Program-made: the position numbers and the translations under genes
Assembly (NCBI GenBank): GCA_023460975.1
Contig: JAEWOG010000045.1
Coordinates: 62,001 to 126,000 of the forward strand
Direction: 5' to 3'
Origin: Actinomycetes bacterium
Lineage (GTDB): Bacteria > Actinomycetota > Actinomycetes > Propionibacteriales > Nocardioidaceae
Length of the DNA: 64,000 bases
The notes under the pieces: generated by a model
Database searches by the model: none
The model's input: only the letters and a program-made list of their open reading frames with translations
Told to the model about the DNA's origin: nothing
In this document: in pieces, positions 25,279 to 33,406 of the stretch
Layout of the letters: each line of letters starts with the position of its first letter
Position numbering within the stretch: position 1 is the stretch's first letter

Positions 25279-26484
25279 TCAACCGCGCTCGCGCAGATAC
25301 CGGCCGAAGTGCGGGACCGTGAACGCGATGCGGCCACGCTCACCGGAGTAGATGAGCCCCTTCTTGAGGAGGGAGTCGCGCGCCGGGGACAGGGACTGCG
25401 GCTTCTTGCCGAGCTGGGCTGCCACCTCCGCGGTCGGCACGGACTCGGGCTCTCCGTCCTCCTCGGTGGCGGCGGCGAGGGCGACGTCGGCCATCGCCAT
25501 GAGGTACTCCCGCTCCCCCGGCGTGGCCCGCTCGTACCGGGAACCGAAGAAGCCCACCGCGAGCTCCGACTCCGCCTCCGGGGCCGCCACCGTCACGTCC
25601 TCGGCGGTGATCGGCGTGCGCGGGGCGCGATCCCACACCGCCTTGCCGTAGGCCTGGATGAAGTACGGGTATCCGCCGGTGGCGGCGTACATGGCCTCCA
25701 GCGCGTCACTGTCGTACTCGGCGTCCTCGTCAGCGGCGGGCGCCACGAGCGCCCGGTCCGCGGCCTCGCGTACGAGGCGGTCGATGCGCTGGTAGCGAAA
25801 GAGGCGTTCGGAGTACGACTTCGAGGCGCTCAGCACCGCGGGCAGGTGCGGCAGTCCGGCGCCGACGACGATGACGGGCAGGCCCGACTGGCTGATCTCG
25901 TGGCAGGCGGCGCACAGCGCGGACACGTCATCGGGGCCCAGGTCCTGCATCTCGTCGATGAAGACCGCGACGCCCTTGCCGACATCGGCGGCGAGCCCGC
26001 CCAGATCGGTGAAGAGTTCGACGAGGTCGATCTCGATGTCGCCGGAGTCCGCGCGGCCACGTACGGCTGCCGCATCGATGCCGGGGTTCCACTGCTCCCG
26101 CAGCTTGGCCCCCGCCCCGGCATCGCGCTGCGCGAACGACTTGATCACGCCCAGCACATGGTCAACCGACTCCTCGTCGGTGTGCCCGAGCTCGCGTACG
26201 GCCTGGTGCAGCGCGCTCGCGAGGGGGCGCCTCAGCCCCTGATCCGGCCGAGCCTCGAGCTTGCCGGTCCCCCAGCCCTTGCGTACGGCCGCCGACCGCA
26301 GGGCGTTGAGCAGCACCGTCTTGCCGACCCCGCGCAATCCCGTGAGCACCATCGAACGCTCCGGGCGCCCCTTGGCCACGCGCTCCAGAACGACGTCGAA
26401 GGCGCGCAACTGCTCGTCGCGGCCGGCCAGCTCCGGCGGGCGCTGGCCCGCTCCGGGCGCGTACGGATTCATCACGGGGTCCAC
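25279..26484 (-). CDS. AAA-type P-loop ATPase with C-terminal winged helix
   Basis: 401 residues. Walker A GLRGVGKTVLL (~residues 49-59) and Walker B VAVFIDEMQDL (~170-180) lie in an Orc/Cdc6-like or archaeal-ATPase-type AAA domain; sensor region GLPVIVVGAGLPHLP (~197-211). The C terminus (~340-401) looks like a winged helix (VAAQLGKKPQSLSPARDSLLKKGLIY). It likely binds DNA or acts as a switch; targets unknown. GTG 26484 is preferred because TACCGT lies six bases upstream, while ATG 26472 and ATG 26529 lack signals. Tail-to-tail with the DUF429-RelA gene. Confidence 0.78.
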   Translation of the reverse strand: MDPVMNPYAPGAGQRPPELAGRDEQLRAFDVVLERVAKGRPERSMVLTGLRGVGKTVLLNALRSAAVRKGWGTGKLEARPDQGLRRPLASALHQAVRELGHTDEESVDHVLGVIKSFAQRDAGAGAKLREQWNPGIDAAAVRGRADSGDIEIDLVELFTDLGGLAADVGKGVAVFIDEMQDLGPDDVSALCAACHEISQSGLPVIVVGAGLPHLPAVLSASKSYSERLFRYQRIDRLVREAADRALVAPAADEDAEYDSDALEAMYAATGGYPYFIQAYGKAVWDRAPRTPITAEDVTVAAPEAESELAVGFFGSRYERATPGEREYLMAMADVALAAATEEDGEPESVPTAEVAAQLGKKPQSLSPARDSLLKKGLIYSGERGRIAFTVPHFGRYLRERG

Positions 26485-26490
26485 GATGTG

Positions 26491-26496
26491 ACGGTA
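26491..26496 (-). promoter_or_regulatory. Candidate -10 box for the AAA ATPase gene
   Basis: Minus-strand TACCGT six bases before GTG 26484; decides that start. Confidence 0.4.
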
Positions 26497-26585
26497 TCGG
26501 TCTCTATTGCCGATTCCGTAGACATTCATAGCGAGTCGGATCGTCCGTTCTCGGCGTCATCCAGACCGGGCTTCTCCCGCTCCGG

Positions 26586-27002
26586 GCGTCATACGAATGT
26601 GGGTCTGCGTCATGCAAGCCCGCTCCGCCCGGCGCCGCGTCATACGAACCCGGGCTCAGCCGCCCCGCGTCATACGAACCCGGGCTCAGCCGCCCCGCGT
26701 CATACAAACCCGGGCTCAGCCGCCCCGCGTCATACAAACCCGGGCTCAGCCGCCCCGCGTCATACAAACCCGTACCCATAGGTGCCGATCCGTATGACGC
26801 ACACTCCGACGCCACCGATCCGCATGACGCACCCCTCCGTACGTATGACGCACACCCCCGCGTCATGCAAACCGGCCCCGCGTCATACAAACCCGGGCTC
26901 AGCCGCCCCGCGTCATACAAACCCGTACCCATAGGTGCCGATCCGCATGACGCACGCCCCGCGCCGCCGAAACGCATGACGCACACCCCCATCGCATGAC
27001 GC
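26586..27002. repeat. Phased GCGTCATAC array 2 (10 direct, 6 inverted half-sites)
   Basis: Direct starts 26586, 26607, 26637, 26667, 26697, 26727, 26757; inverted sites 26792-26800, 26822-26830, 26843-26851; direct 26860, 26880, 26910; inverted 26945-26953, 26974-26982, 26994-27002. Spacings are 20-21 or 29-30 bp. Two orientation flips create 44-bp cores (26757-26800 and 26910-26953) sharing the identical inner block AAACCCGTACCCATAGGTGC. Four consecutive units repeat CCGGGCTCAGCCGCCCC spacers exactly. The last site ends 22 bp before the glycosylase start. Confidence 0.85.
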
Positions 27003-27011
27003 AGGGCGACT

Positions 27012-27017
27012 TATGCT
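27012..27017 (+). promoter_or_regulatory. Candidate -10 box for the Fpg/Nei gene
   Basis: TATGCT six bases before ATG 27024. The last inverted half-site of the array ends nine bases upstream, so anything bound there would touch this promoter. Confidence 0.45.
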
Positions 27018-27023
27018 CGACCC

Positions 27024-27890
27024 ATGCCCGAACTGCCCGAGGTGGAGGCGCTGGCGCAGGACCTGAAGGCCAGGCTCGTCGACAGCGCGATCACCCGCAT
27101 CGACCTGGCGGCGTTCAGTGCGCTGAAGACGTTCGACCCGCCGCTGCACGCCCTGCACGGAACCTTGGTGGAGGACGTCACCCGGCACGGGAAGTTCCTC
27201 GACATCACGGCCTCCGGCATTCACCTGGTGCTGCATCTGGCCCGCGCGGGATGGGTACGGTGGCGAGACGACGTGCCGGCCGTTCCCGCCCGGCCCAGCT
27301 CCAAGAGTCCCCTCGCCGCCCGCGTGGTCATCAACGACGAGTCCGGCCTCGACATCACCGAGGCGGGCACCAAGAAGAGCCTGGCGATCTACGTGGTCAA
27401 CGACCCGAGCGAGGTCGCGGGGATCGCCCGGCTCGGCCCCGATCCGCTCTCGGACGACTTCACCCGCGATGCCCTCATGGCGATCCTGACCGCCGAGGGA
27501 CGCAAGCAGATCAAGGGGGTGTTGCGTCACCAAGGCACCCTCGCGGGCATCGGCAACGCCTATTCGGACGAGATCCTGCACGCCGCCCGAATGTCGCCCT
27601 TCAAGCCCGCCAACAGTCTCGAGGACGACGACGTCGACACGCTGTACGCCGCCATCCGCGACACCCTCGGCGATGCGGTCGAGCGTTCGCGCGGGTTGGC
27701 CGCCAGCGAACTCAAGGGCGAGAAGAAGAGCCACCTCGCGGTGCACGGGCGTACAGGTCAACCCTGCCCGGTATGCGGCGACACGGTCCGCGAGGTGTCG
27801 TTCGCGGACTCATCGCTGCAGTACTGCGCCAGCTGCCAGACGGGCGGCAAGCCGCTGGCCGACCGGCGCATGTCCAAGCTCCTCAAGTGA
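27024..27890 (+). CDS. Fpg/Nei-family DNA glycosylase
   Basis: 288 residues. Base-excision repair enzyme that removes oxidised bases and nicks the strand. The N terminus PELPEVE supplies the catalytic Pro2 and Glu3, HGKFLDI (~residue 55) carries the conserved lysine, and a C-terminal four-cysteine zinc finger is present (CPVC ... CASC, ~residues 249-272). The arginine normally found just before the last CxxC in Fpg is absent (SSLQYC instead), and a basic tail PLADRRMSKLLK follows. The exact base preference is therefore uncertain. Leaderless start beside repeat array 2. Confidence 0.87.
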   Translation: MPELPEVEALAQDLKARLVDSAITRIDLAAFSALKTFDPPLHALHGTLVEDVTRHGKFLDITASGIHLVLHLARAGWVRWRDDVPAVPARPSSKSPLAARVVINDESGLDITEAGTKKSLAIYVVNDPSEVAGIARLGPDPLSDDFTRDALMAILTAEGRKQIKGVLRHQGTLAGIGNAYSDEILHAARMSPFKPANSLEDDDVDTLYAAIRDTLGDAVERSRGLAASELKGEKKSHLAVHGRTGQPCPVCGDTVREVSFADSSLQYCASCQTGGKPLADRRMSKLLK

Positions 27891-27913
27891 GTCGCCCGCA
27901 CGGCGTACGAGCG

Positions 27914-27948
27914 CAGCAGGGCCCGGCCTGCACGGCCGGGCCCTGCTG
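27914..27948. terminator. Bidirectional terminator after Fpg/Nei gene
   Basis: CAGCAGGGCCCGGCC and GGCCGGGCCCTGCTG form a perfect 15-bp stem with a 5-base loop between convergent genes. A short direct repeat CTGAATCAACC (27945-27956; again at 27959-27969) follows. Confidence 0.8.
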
Positions 27949-28002
27949 AATCAACCTGCTGAATCAACCCGCTGACTCAGCTGCTGGATCACACAGTCCA
28001 GG

Positions 28003-28464
28003 TCACTCCGTCATGGAGCCGGCCAGCTCAGAGGCAGCTTCCTGGATCTCGGCCGAGCACTCGGTGGTGACGTAGGTGGTGAACTCGGTGGCGGCCTTCT
28101 GGTCGCTCTCCGACACCTCGACCTGGGGCAGCTGACCGCCGGCGAGGCCCTCAAGGTCGTCGGCCTTGATGTTCTCCAGCTGCTCCACGGAGACCTCGAA
28201 GCCCTTGCGGGCGTCCTCCGAGATGCCCTCCGGCGTGCCGACCTTGGCCATCTCCTTGCCCCAGTCCTTCATCGCCGTGGCCAGGGCGTCGGTGTCCTCG
28301 CCCGCGCTGGCGAAGTCCGCGAAGACGCTCGTGTAGGCGCCACAGAAGTCGGCCTTCGATGCGTCGGTCGGGGCGCCGGAACCGGAGCCACCGCCACACG
28401 CCGTCAAGCCCGCGGCGAGAACCGTCAGGGACGCTGCAACCATGACACGCTTCATCTTCTTCAT
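28003..28464 (-). CDS. Small predicted lipoprotein
   Basis: 153 residues. The signal peptide ends in lipobox LTAC (Cys23) followed by a flexible Gly/Ser linker. The mature domain is acidic and helical with a conserved-looking Cys pair (FCGAY ~41; TECSAE ~134) that could form a disulfide. Similar small lipoproteins are common in actinobacteria without known role. ATG 28464 has GAAGG directly before it; ATG 28455 is a close alternative. Confidence 0.7.
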   Translation of the reverse strand: MKKMKRVMVAASLTVLAAGLTACGGGSGSGAPTDASKADFCGAYTSVFADFASAGEDTDALATAMKDWGKEMAKVGTPEGISEDARKGFEVSVEQLENIKADDLEGLAGGQLPQVEVSESDQKAATEFTTYVTTECSAEIQEAASELAGSMTE

Positions 28465-28568
28465 CCTTCAGTCTGGGAATGTCTGGCGGTCGTCCTGCTC
28501 CCGAGGACCGCGCTCACCCTCAGCCTTCCCAGCCTGCGCCGTTTCACACCCACCGCCGGGTGAACGAC

Positions 28569-29297
28569 TCACGACGATCGGATGAACCCCTGCGGAAGCA
28601 CGCCGGGACGAAGGTCCGGCTGCGGCGTCGCCAACACCCTCGGCAGAGTGGCGAGGTAGGCGTCCCGGCTGACCTCGACCACGCCGAGGCTGGCCAGATG
28701 ATCGGTGCGCCACTGCACGTCGAGCATGCGCGGCGCCGGCGCATCGGAGCGCAACATCTCCACGAGGGCCACCAGCGCCACCTTGCTGGCGTCGCGCTCG
28801 AGGTGGAACATCGACTCCCCCGCGAAGAGACCGCCGAGCGCCAGACCGTACAAGCCCCCGACGAGTCGCCCCTCACGCCAACACTCCACCGAGTGGGCCC
28901 ACCCGTCGGCGTGCAGACGCCCGTACGCGCTGCGGACCTCGGGGGTGATCCAGCCGTCGGGGCGGTCCGAGCGCCCACACGCCACCATCACGTCGTCGAA
29001 GGCCGTGTCGACCCGGATCTCGAACTCCCGCAGCGAGCGCCGCAACGACCGCGACACGCGGAGTCCCTCCAGCGGCAGGATCCCGCGCCGTACGGGCGAG
29101 AACCAGCCCATCGGACCCGCCCCGTCGCCCTGCAGCGCGGCCCCCTCGCCCAACGGCATCGGGAACAGTCCCTGGCGGTACGCCGCCACCAGCGTGCCCG
29201 GCTCCAGGTCCGCCCCCATCGCGACCAGATCGTCCTCGTCGTCCCAACGCTGTGGTGGCGGAAAGACCCACGGGGTCGGCTCGGGTTCGACGGGCAC
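28569..29297 (-). CDS. aat: Leucyl/phenylalanyl-tRNA-protein transferase
   Basis: 242 residues. Transfers Leu or Phe from tRNA to proteins with N-terminal Arg or Lys, marking them for ClpS-ClpAP-type degradation. Typical motifs: WVFPPP (~residues 9-14), YRQGLFPMP (~43-51), GWFSPVRRGILPLE (~64-77), ECWREGRLVGGLYGLALGGLFAGESMF spanning ~143-169, and ML.VQW (~198). GTG 29297 gives the normal length. Monocistronic and divergent from the EcsC gene. Confidence 0.92.
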   Translation of the reverse strand: MPVEPEPTPWVFPPPQRWDDEDDLVAMGADLEPGTLVAAYRQGLFPMPLGEGAALQGDGAGPMGWFSPVRRGILPLEGLRVSRSLRRSLREFEIRVDTAFDDVMVACGRSDRPDGWITPEVRSAYGRLHADGWAHSVECWREGRLVGGLYGLALGGLFAGESMFHLERDASKVALVALVEMLRSDAPAPRMLDVQWRTDHLASLGVVEVSRDAYLATLPRVLATPQPDLRPGVLPQGFIRSS

Positions 29298-29348
29298 CCG
29301 CTCACCGTAACCAACCCGGTGCCACCGCCGCCGCCCTAGGATCACTGC

Positions 29349-30044
29349 ATGGCAGCGCAGAACTCGGGGATGACCACCCGGATCGGCACGCGGGTGGCGC
29401 CGCGCCTGGGCGCGCTCGCCCCCGAGCTCACTGCCACCTTCATCCGCGAGGCCCTGGCCCGCGCCATCGACGGCGTCGGGCCCATGGCCGGCGCGGAGAA
29501 GGTCGCCAACGACGCGCTGGCCGCCCACCCCACCGACGAGGACCGCGCCGTCCACCACCTGATCGAGACCCACGTACGACTCGCGGGCGGTCAGGGCTTC
29601 CTCACCAACCTCGGCGGCATCGTCACCGCACCCGTGACGATCCCGGCCAACCTCGCCGGCCTCGCCGTCCTCCAGTGCCGCCTGATCGCCGCCATCGCCC
29701 ACCTGCGTGGGCACGACCTCGGCTACGCGCGCGTCCGGCTCGCCGTGCTCGCGACCCTCATGGGCGAGGAGCGCGTCGAGGAGATGCTGACCTCCATGAA
29801 GCTGCCCGCGCCGCCGCTCGCGCTGGCCACCGCACCGGCGTACGACCCCGAACTCGAGCGCATCGTCGCCACCACCGTGGCCGGCGACATGGTCGGAGCA
29901 CTGGCCGGGAAGCGGCTCGTGACCACCCTGGGGCGCCGCATTCCGATCGTGGGCGGGGTGGTGTGCGCCGGGACCGACGGCTACGGCACCTGGAAAATCG
30001 GGCGCTACGCGGAGCGGGAGTTCCTGCGCCGCGCGCGCCGGTAG
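29349..30044 (+). CDS. EcsC-family protein
   Basis: 231 residues. Alpha-helical with hydrophobic blocks: GGIVTAPVTIPANLAGLAVLQ (~residues 88-108; characteristic of EcsC-like proteins) and a C-terminal glycine-rich stretch IPIVGGVVCAGTDGYGTW. Role unknown; family members are membrane-associated. Leaderless start (TAGGAT six bases upstream). Its last 40 bp overlap the convergent sulfotransferase gene. Confidence 0.72.
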   Translation: MAAQNSGMTTRIGTRVAPRLGALAPELTATFIREALARAIDGVGPMAGAEKVANDALAAHPTDEDRAVHHLIETHVRLAGGQGFLTNLGGIVTAPVTIPANLAGLAVLQCRLIAAIAHLRGHDLGYARVRLAVLATLMGEERVEEMLTSMKLPAPPLALATAPAYDPELERIVATTVAGDMVGALAGKRLVTTLGRRIPIVGGVVCAGTDGYGTWKIGRYAEREFLRRARR

Positions 30045-31195
30045 ACATCGAGCACCTGCCTGCCCGCGCGCGAGTCGTTGAGGGTGCGCACGACCTTGCG
30101 CTTGCCGCGCTCCAGCACGCTCACCCGGTGCAACAGCTCGTCGCGCTCGACCCGCAGCCGCTCCTCGCTCGCCCGCAGCCGGGTCCCCTCGACCAGGAGT
30201 GCCTTGATCGCGTCGTACGCGGGCTCCAGCAGGTCGTCGGCGGCAACCGTGTCCGGGTCGGCGTACGCACCGGGCTCCGCGCCGACGAGGTCGGCGAGGT
30301 CACCCACGACTTGGTAGCCGCGCTGGTCGAGCTCGCTCACCCATGACCGCGACAGGTCCTGGGCCCAGGTGTGCACGGACTCGGGCAGCCCCAGGCGTGG
30401 CGAGGGCCGCGCGGAGAGGGTCTGGTGGGCGAGGATTTCGCGCACCAGGGGGCGGTAGTCCGCCGGCGCAATGATCTTGGTGACGCGTTGGTTGATCTCC
30501 CGCAGCAGCGCGGTCTCCGGGACACCCAGCGACGGGTTGGCCCGCTCACCCTCCAGGTCGAGCGGGATGCCGTCGAGGCCGAACGTCTCGCTGAACCGGC
30601 GCCACAACTCGTCCCGCGGTGCCCCCGGGCGCGGCACCGTCACCAGGTGGACCCGCTCCGGCGGCAGGCTCGCGCCCCACCGGTCGAGGATGTCGGGCAA
30701 CTCCTGCACGCCCCAGAACCACGCACCGATCCTGCTGCCCCGCTCGGGGTCGCGGATCTGGTCGAGGAAGGTGCCGTACGTGACGAGGCTGCGGTGCTTG
30801 ACGTTTTCTTGCCACTCCGCGGGGATCTGACGCACCAGGTCCCGTACGGACAGGACCAGGTGGACCTCGGCGTCCGGTCCGAACGACTCCAACGCGGCGG
30901 CGACCTGCGTCGGTGTCGCGGTCGCCAAGATCTCGTGGCTCACGATCGAGGTGCCGGGCCATGCCCTGACCTGAGCGGCCAGCGCGTCCCACGCCCCGAC
31001 GGCTTCGGTCTCGAGGCCACCCCACGTGAGCTTCATCAGGTCGAGGGCGGCCAGGAACTGGCCGTCGAACCGCTCGGCGGGATAACGGATGCCGTGGCGC
31101 TCCAGCACCCCCCGGTTGCGGAACAGCACGTCCTGGAGGTGGGAGGTGCCGGTCTTGGGAGTGCCGACGTGCAGGATCACCCGTCTCGTGCTCAT
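30005..31195 (-). CDS. Sulfotransferase-like protein (third gene of triad)
   Basis: 396 residues. The P-loop TPKTGTSHLQD (~residues 12-22) is the 5'-phosphosulfate-binding motif of PAPS-dependent sulfotransferases; the second PAPS site lies near SVRDLVRQIP (~118-127). Acceptors could be glycans, lipids or small molecules. The C-terminal ~70 residues form a heptad-rich helix with a very basic end. ATG 31195 overlaps the stop of the upstream gene by 4 nt and has GAGGAG before it. The 3' end overlaps the convergent EcsC gene by 40 bp. Confidence 0.78.
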   Translation of the reverse strand: MSTRRVILHVGTPKTGTSHLQDVLFRNRGVLERHGIRYPAERFDGQFLAALDLMKLTWGGLETEAVGAWDALAAQVRAWPGTSIVSHEILATATPTQVAAALESFGPDAEVHLVLSVRDLVRQIPAEWQENVKHRSLVTYGTFLDQIRDPERGSRIGAWFWGVQELPDILDRWGASLPPERVHLVTVPRPGAPRDELWRRFSETFGLDGIPLDLEGERANPSLGVPETALLREINQRVTKIIAPADYRPLVREILAHQTLSARPSPRLGLPESVHTWAQDLSRSWVSELDQRGYQVVGDLADLVGAEPGAYADPDTVAADDLLEPAYDAIKALLVEGTRLRASEERLRVERDELLHRVSVLERGKRKVVRTLNDSRAGRQVLDVYRRARRRNSRSA

Positions 31196-32295
31196 GGGTG
31201 TCTCCTCGTTTCGCTCTTCCACGTGTCATCGACCAGCATCGCCACCGCCAGGTCCAGCGCGGCCGCGTCGACTCCTCGAGGGCGGCTCACGTCCTCCGCC
31301 GGTCGCGGAGCGAGGTCGCCCAGATCGCCGACGACAGAGTATCCAGCCCGACGGATCTCCAGCGCCGCGTCCGCGGCAAGACGCTCCACCCACTCGCGGT
31401 GCCGGTCCCCGACGGCCACCGGTGGTGTCGCCGTACGGGGCATGCGCGGCATCAGCCACGTCGCCATCACCGCGGCCGCCCGGTCGCGGGGAAGCAGGAT
31501 CCTGAGGACCCCCGCGATGCGACGCGCCAGGTCCGCGACGTCCGCCCCGGGCACCTGGAGCGGCGCACCCGCCCACGCGCACGCAGCCGAGGAGTCGGTG
31601 AGCACCCGCACCTGGCGGGGACATACGCCCGCCGAGCGCGCGGCAGCGGCAAGGTCCAGTCGCGGCGGCGGCTGGTCGCGGCCGGACCAGAAGTCCAACC
31701 AGTCGCCCCACCGGGCGACACCGTCGTCGAAGCATCGGTAGGTCCAGGTGTGCGCCAGCAGCCGGTCGAACGGCCCCGCGAACACGACCGCCCTCCGCGA
31801 CACGGCGAAGGTGGTCGCAGGGAACCACGCAGGACCCGACGCCCGGGAGGCGGCGTCGGCCACGGCGAGGGGGTCACCGAGCAGGACGTGGTCACGCAGG
31901 CCCTTGCGGACCCGGACCGGACCCGCCGGTCGCGACTGCGGTGCGGGCGCGTGCTCTGCCACGTCCTCGGCCAGGATCGTCGTGGCGACACGCAGCAGCT
32001 GTCGCGCGGGCAGCGCGGCGGGGTCGACCGGTCGCGGCCCCCACGTCGCGGGAGTGCCCAGCAGCGGCAGGTCGACGGGGCCACGCCCCGCAGCCGTCGC
32101 CGTCAGCACCCGCTCGGCGAGGACGGCATCCACGCCACCCGACGCGGCGTTCAGGCGCCGGAGAAGCTCCAGTTGCTGGGCACCGGGCAGCACCCGCCCG
32201 GCCGCCTCCGCGGTCCCGGCCCAGGCGTCCCACGGCGTGGTCCCGCCGTCGCGGAGGTGGGCATGCCATCCCCACGCGCGCGCTGTCTCGCTCAC
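31192..32295 (-). CDS. Uncharacterised protein, probable degenerate sulfotransferase paralogue
   Basis: 367 residues without an intact P-loop or any motif I recognise. Its final ~70 residues (RRAGYSVVGDLGDLAPRP...) align with the C-terminal segment GYQVVGDLADLVG of the downstream sulfotransferase and GVDVIGDPADLRP of the upstream one, and it occupies the middle of a coupled triad (4-nt overlaps at both ends). I infer it descends from the same family but has lost the PAPS site, perhaps acting as a partner subunit or acceptor-binding protein. GTG 32295. Confidence 0.6.
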   Translation of the reverse strand: MSETARAWGWHAHLRDGGTTPWDAWAGTAEAAGRVLPGAQQLELLRRLNAASGGVDAVLAERVLTATAAGRGPVDLPLLGTPATWGPRPVDPAALPARQLLRVATTILAEDVAEHAPAPQSRPAGPVRVRKGLRDHVLLGDPLAVADAASRASGPAWFPATTFAVSRRAVVFAGPFDRLLAHTWTYRCFDDGVARWGDWLDFWSGRDQPPPRLDLAAAARSAGVCPRQVRVLTDSSAACAWAGAPLQVPGADVADLARRIAGVLRILLPRDRAAAVMATWLMPRMPRTATPPVAVGDRHREWVERLAADAALEIRRAGYSVVGDLGDLAPRPAEDVSRPRGVDAAALDLAVAMLVDDTWKSETRRHP

Positions 32296-33386
32296 CGCTC
32301 CCGCATCCGGCGGGCGTTGCGGCGGACCTTCGCCGAGAGGCCGTACCCCTCCGAGCGTGCAGCCGCCTGATGGGTCATGACGACCAGCGCATCGAGGGCC
32401 ACCTGGAGCTGCTGCTTGGCCCCGACGTGGTCGGGGTCGCGCCACTCCTCCTCGGGCGAGGGCCAGCGCGGACGCAGGTCCGCCGGGTCGCCGATCACGT
32501 CGACCCCGCTGCCAGCCAGCCATTCGATCCACAACTCAGCCTGCCGTTCGGCGAACTCGTAGCGGGTCGGTGGCAGCCGTACGGGCGTGGCGTCACGCGC
32601 GACCAGCACCTGCTGGGCGAGCACCTCGCGGATGAGGTCGTCGTACGCGTAGTCGCGGTCGGTGCCCAGCTTGAGGCGGCGGTTGAGGCGGCGTACGACC
32701 TGGGTCTCCGCGACGCCCAGCGAGGGATTCGCGCGCTCGGAGTCGAGCGGCGCCCACGCCGGGTCGATGCCGAAGGCGCGGCAGAACCGCAGCCACAGCT
32801 CATTGCCCGTGGGGCCGCGGTCGTGCGGAACCGTCACCACGTGCACCCGCTCGGGGGGCAGCTTGGCGCCCCAGTTGGCGAGCACCTTGGGCAGGTCCAG
32901 CGCCCGCGAGAACCAGGTGTTGCCCTCCTCCGTGCGGTCCAGGAACCGCTCGAAGGTGGCCTTGCGGCCCTGCTTGATCGACTCCTGCCACGCGGCCGGG
33001 AGCTGGCGCCCCAGGTCGCGTGCCGAATAGACGATGTGCACCTCGAACTCAGCCAGGTCGTTCATCGCGCGCGCGATCTTGTCCGGGCGCGCACCCGCGA
33101 GTACCTCGTGGCTGACGATCACCGGACCCGTGCCGGGGGCACGCTTGATGCGTCGTACGAGGGTGTCCCAGGCCCCCACCGCGTGGCCGGGCGCGCCGCC
33201 CCAGTCCTGCTCGAGCAGGTCGAGGGCCGCGCGGAAGTGGAACCGGTCGATGTCGACGAACCTGTTCTTCGACGGCAGCACCACGCCCTGCTCGGCGAGC
33301 AGGGCGGCATTGACCATCAGCCGGTCCTGCAGGTAGGTCGTGCCCGTCTTGGGCGCTCCGATGTGGAGGTTGACGACGCGGCTCAT
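32292..33386 (-). CDS. Sulfotransferase-like protein (first gene of triad)
   Basis: 364 residues. P-loop APKTGTTYLQD (~residues 11-21) matches the PAPS 5'-phosphosulfate loop, and VYSARDLGRQLP (~116-127) the 3'-phosphate site. It is a clear paralogue of the third gene: similar PPERVHVVTVP, ERANPSLGV and GDPADLRP blocks in the same order. Leaderless start ATG 33386 (TAGACT six bases upstream) makes it the head of the operon. No glycosyltransferase or sulfate-activation gene lies nearby, so the acceptor is unknown. Confidence 0.8.
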   Translation of the reverse strand: MSRVVNLHIGAPKTGTTYLQDRLMVNAALLAEQGVVLPSKNRFVDIDRFHFRAALDLLEQDWGGAPGHAVGAWDTLVRRIKRAPGTGPVIVSHEVLAGARPDKIARAMNDLAEFEVHIVYSARDLGRQLPAAWQESIKQGRKATFERFLDRTEEGNTWFSRALDLPKVLANWGAKLPPERVHVVTVPHDRGPTGNELWLRFCRAFGIDPAWAPLDSERANPSLGVAETQVVRRLNRRLKLGTDRDYAYDDLIREVLAQQVLVARDATPVRLPPTRYEFAERQAELWIEWLAGSGVDVIGDPADLRPRWPSPEEEWRDPDHVGAKQQLQVALDALVVMTHQAAARSEGYGLSAKVRRNARRMRER

Positions 33387-33406
33387 GCGGGGAGTCTAGG
33401 ACTGGG

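Larger units (their letters stand above)
26485..27023. other. 539-bp divergent intergenic region dominated by a repeat array
   Basis: Contains the promoters of the ATPase and the glycosylase genes at its two ends and the array 26586-27002 between. A degenerate extra half-site (GCGTCATCC) is at 26554. No credible gene: open frames here give only Gly/Ser/Tyr-rich repeats. Confidence 0.7.

Noticed and set aside
26504..26992. 162-codon minus-strand frame through array 2 with SYDAGRLSPG-like repeats
   Set aside because: Low-complexity translation of the DNA repeat, no start signal, and the frame exists only because spacing is a multiple of three.
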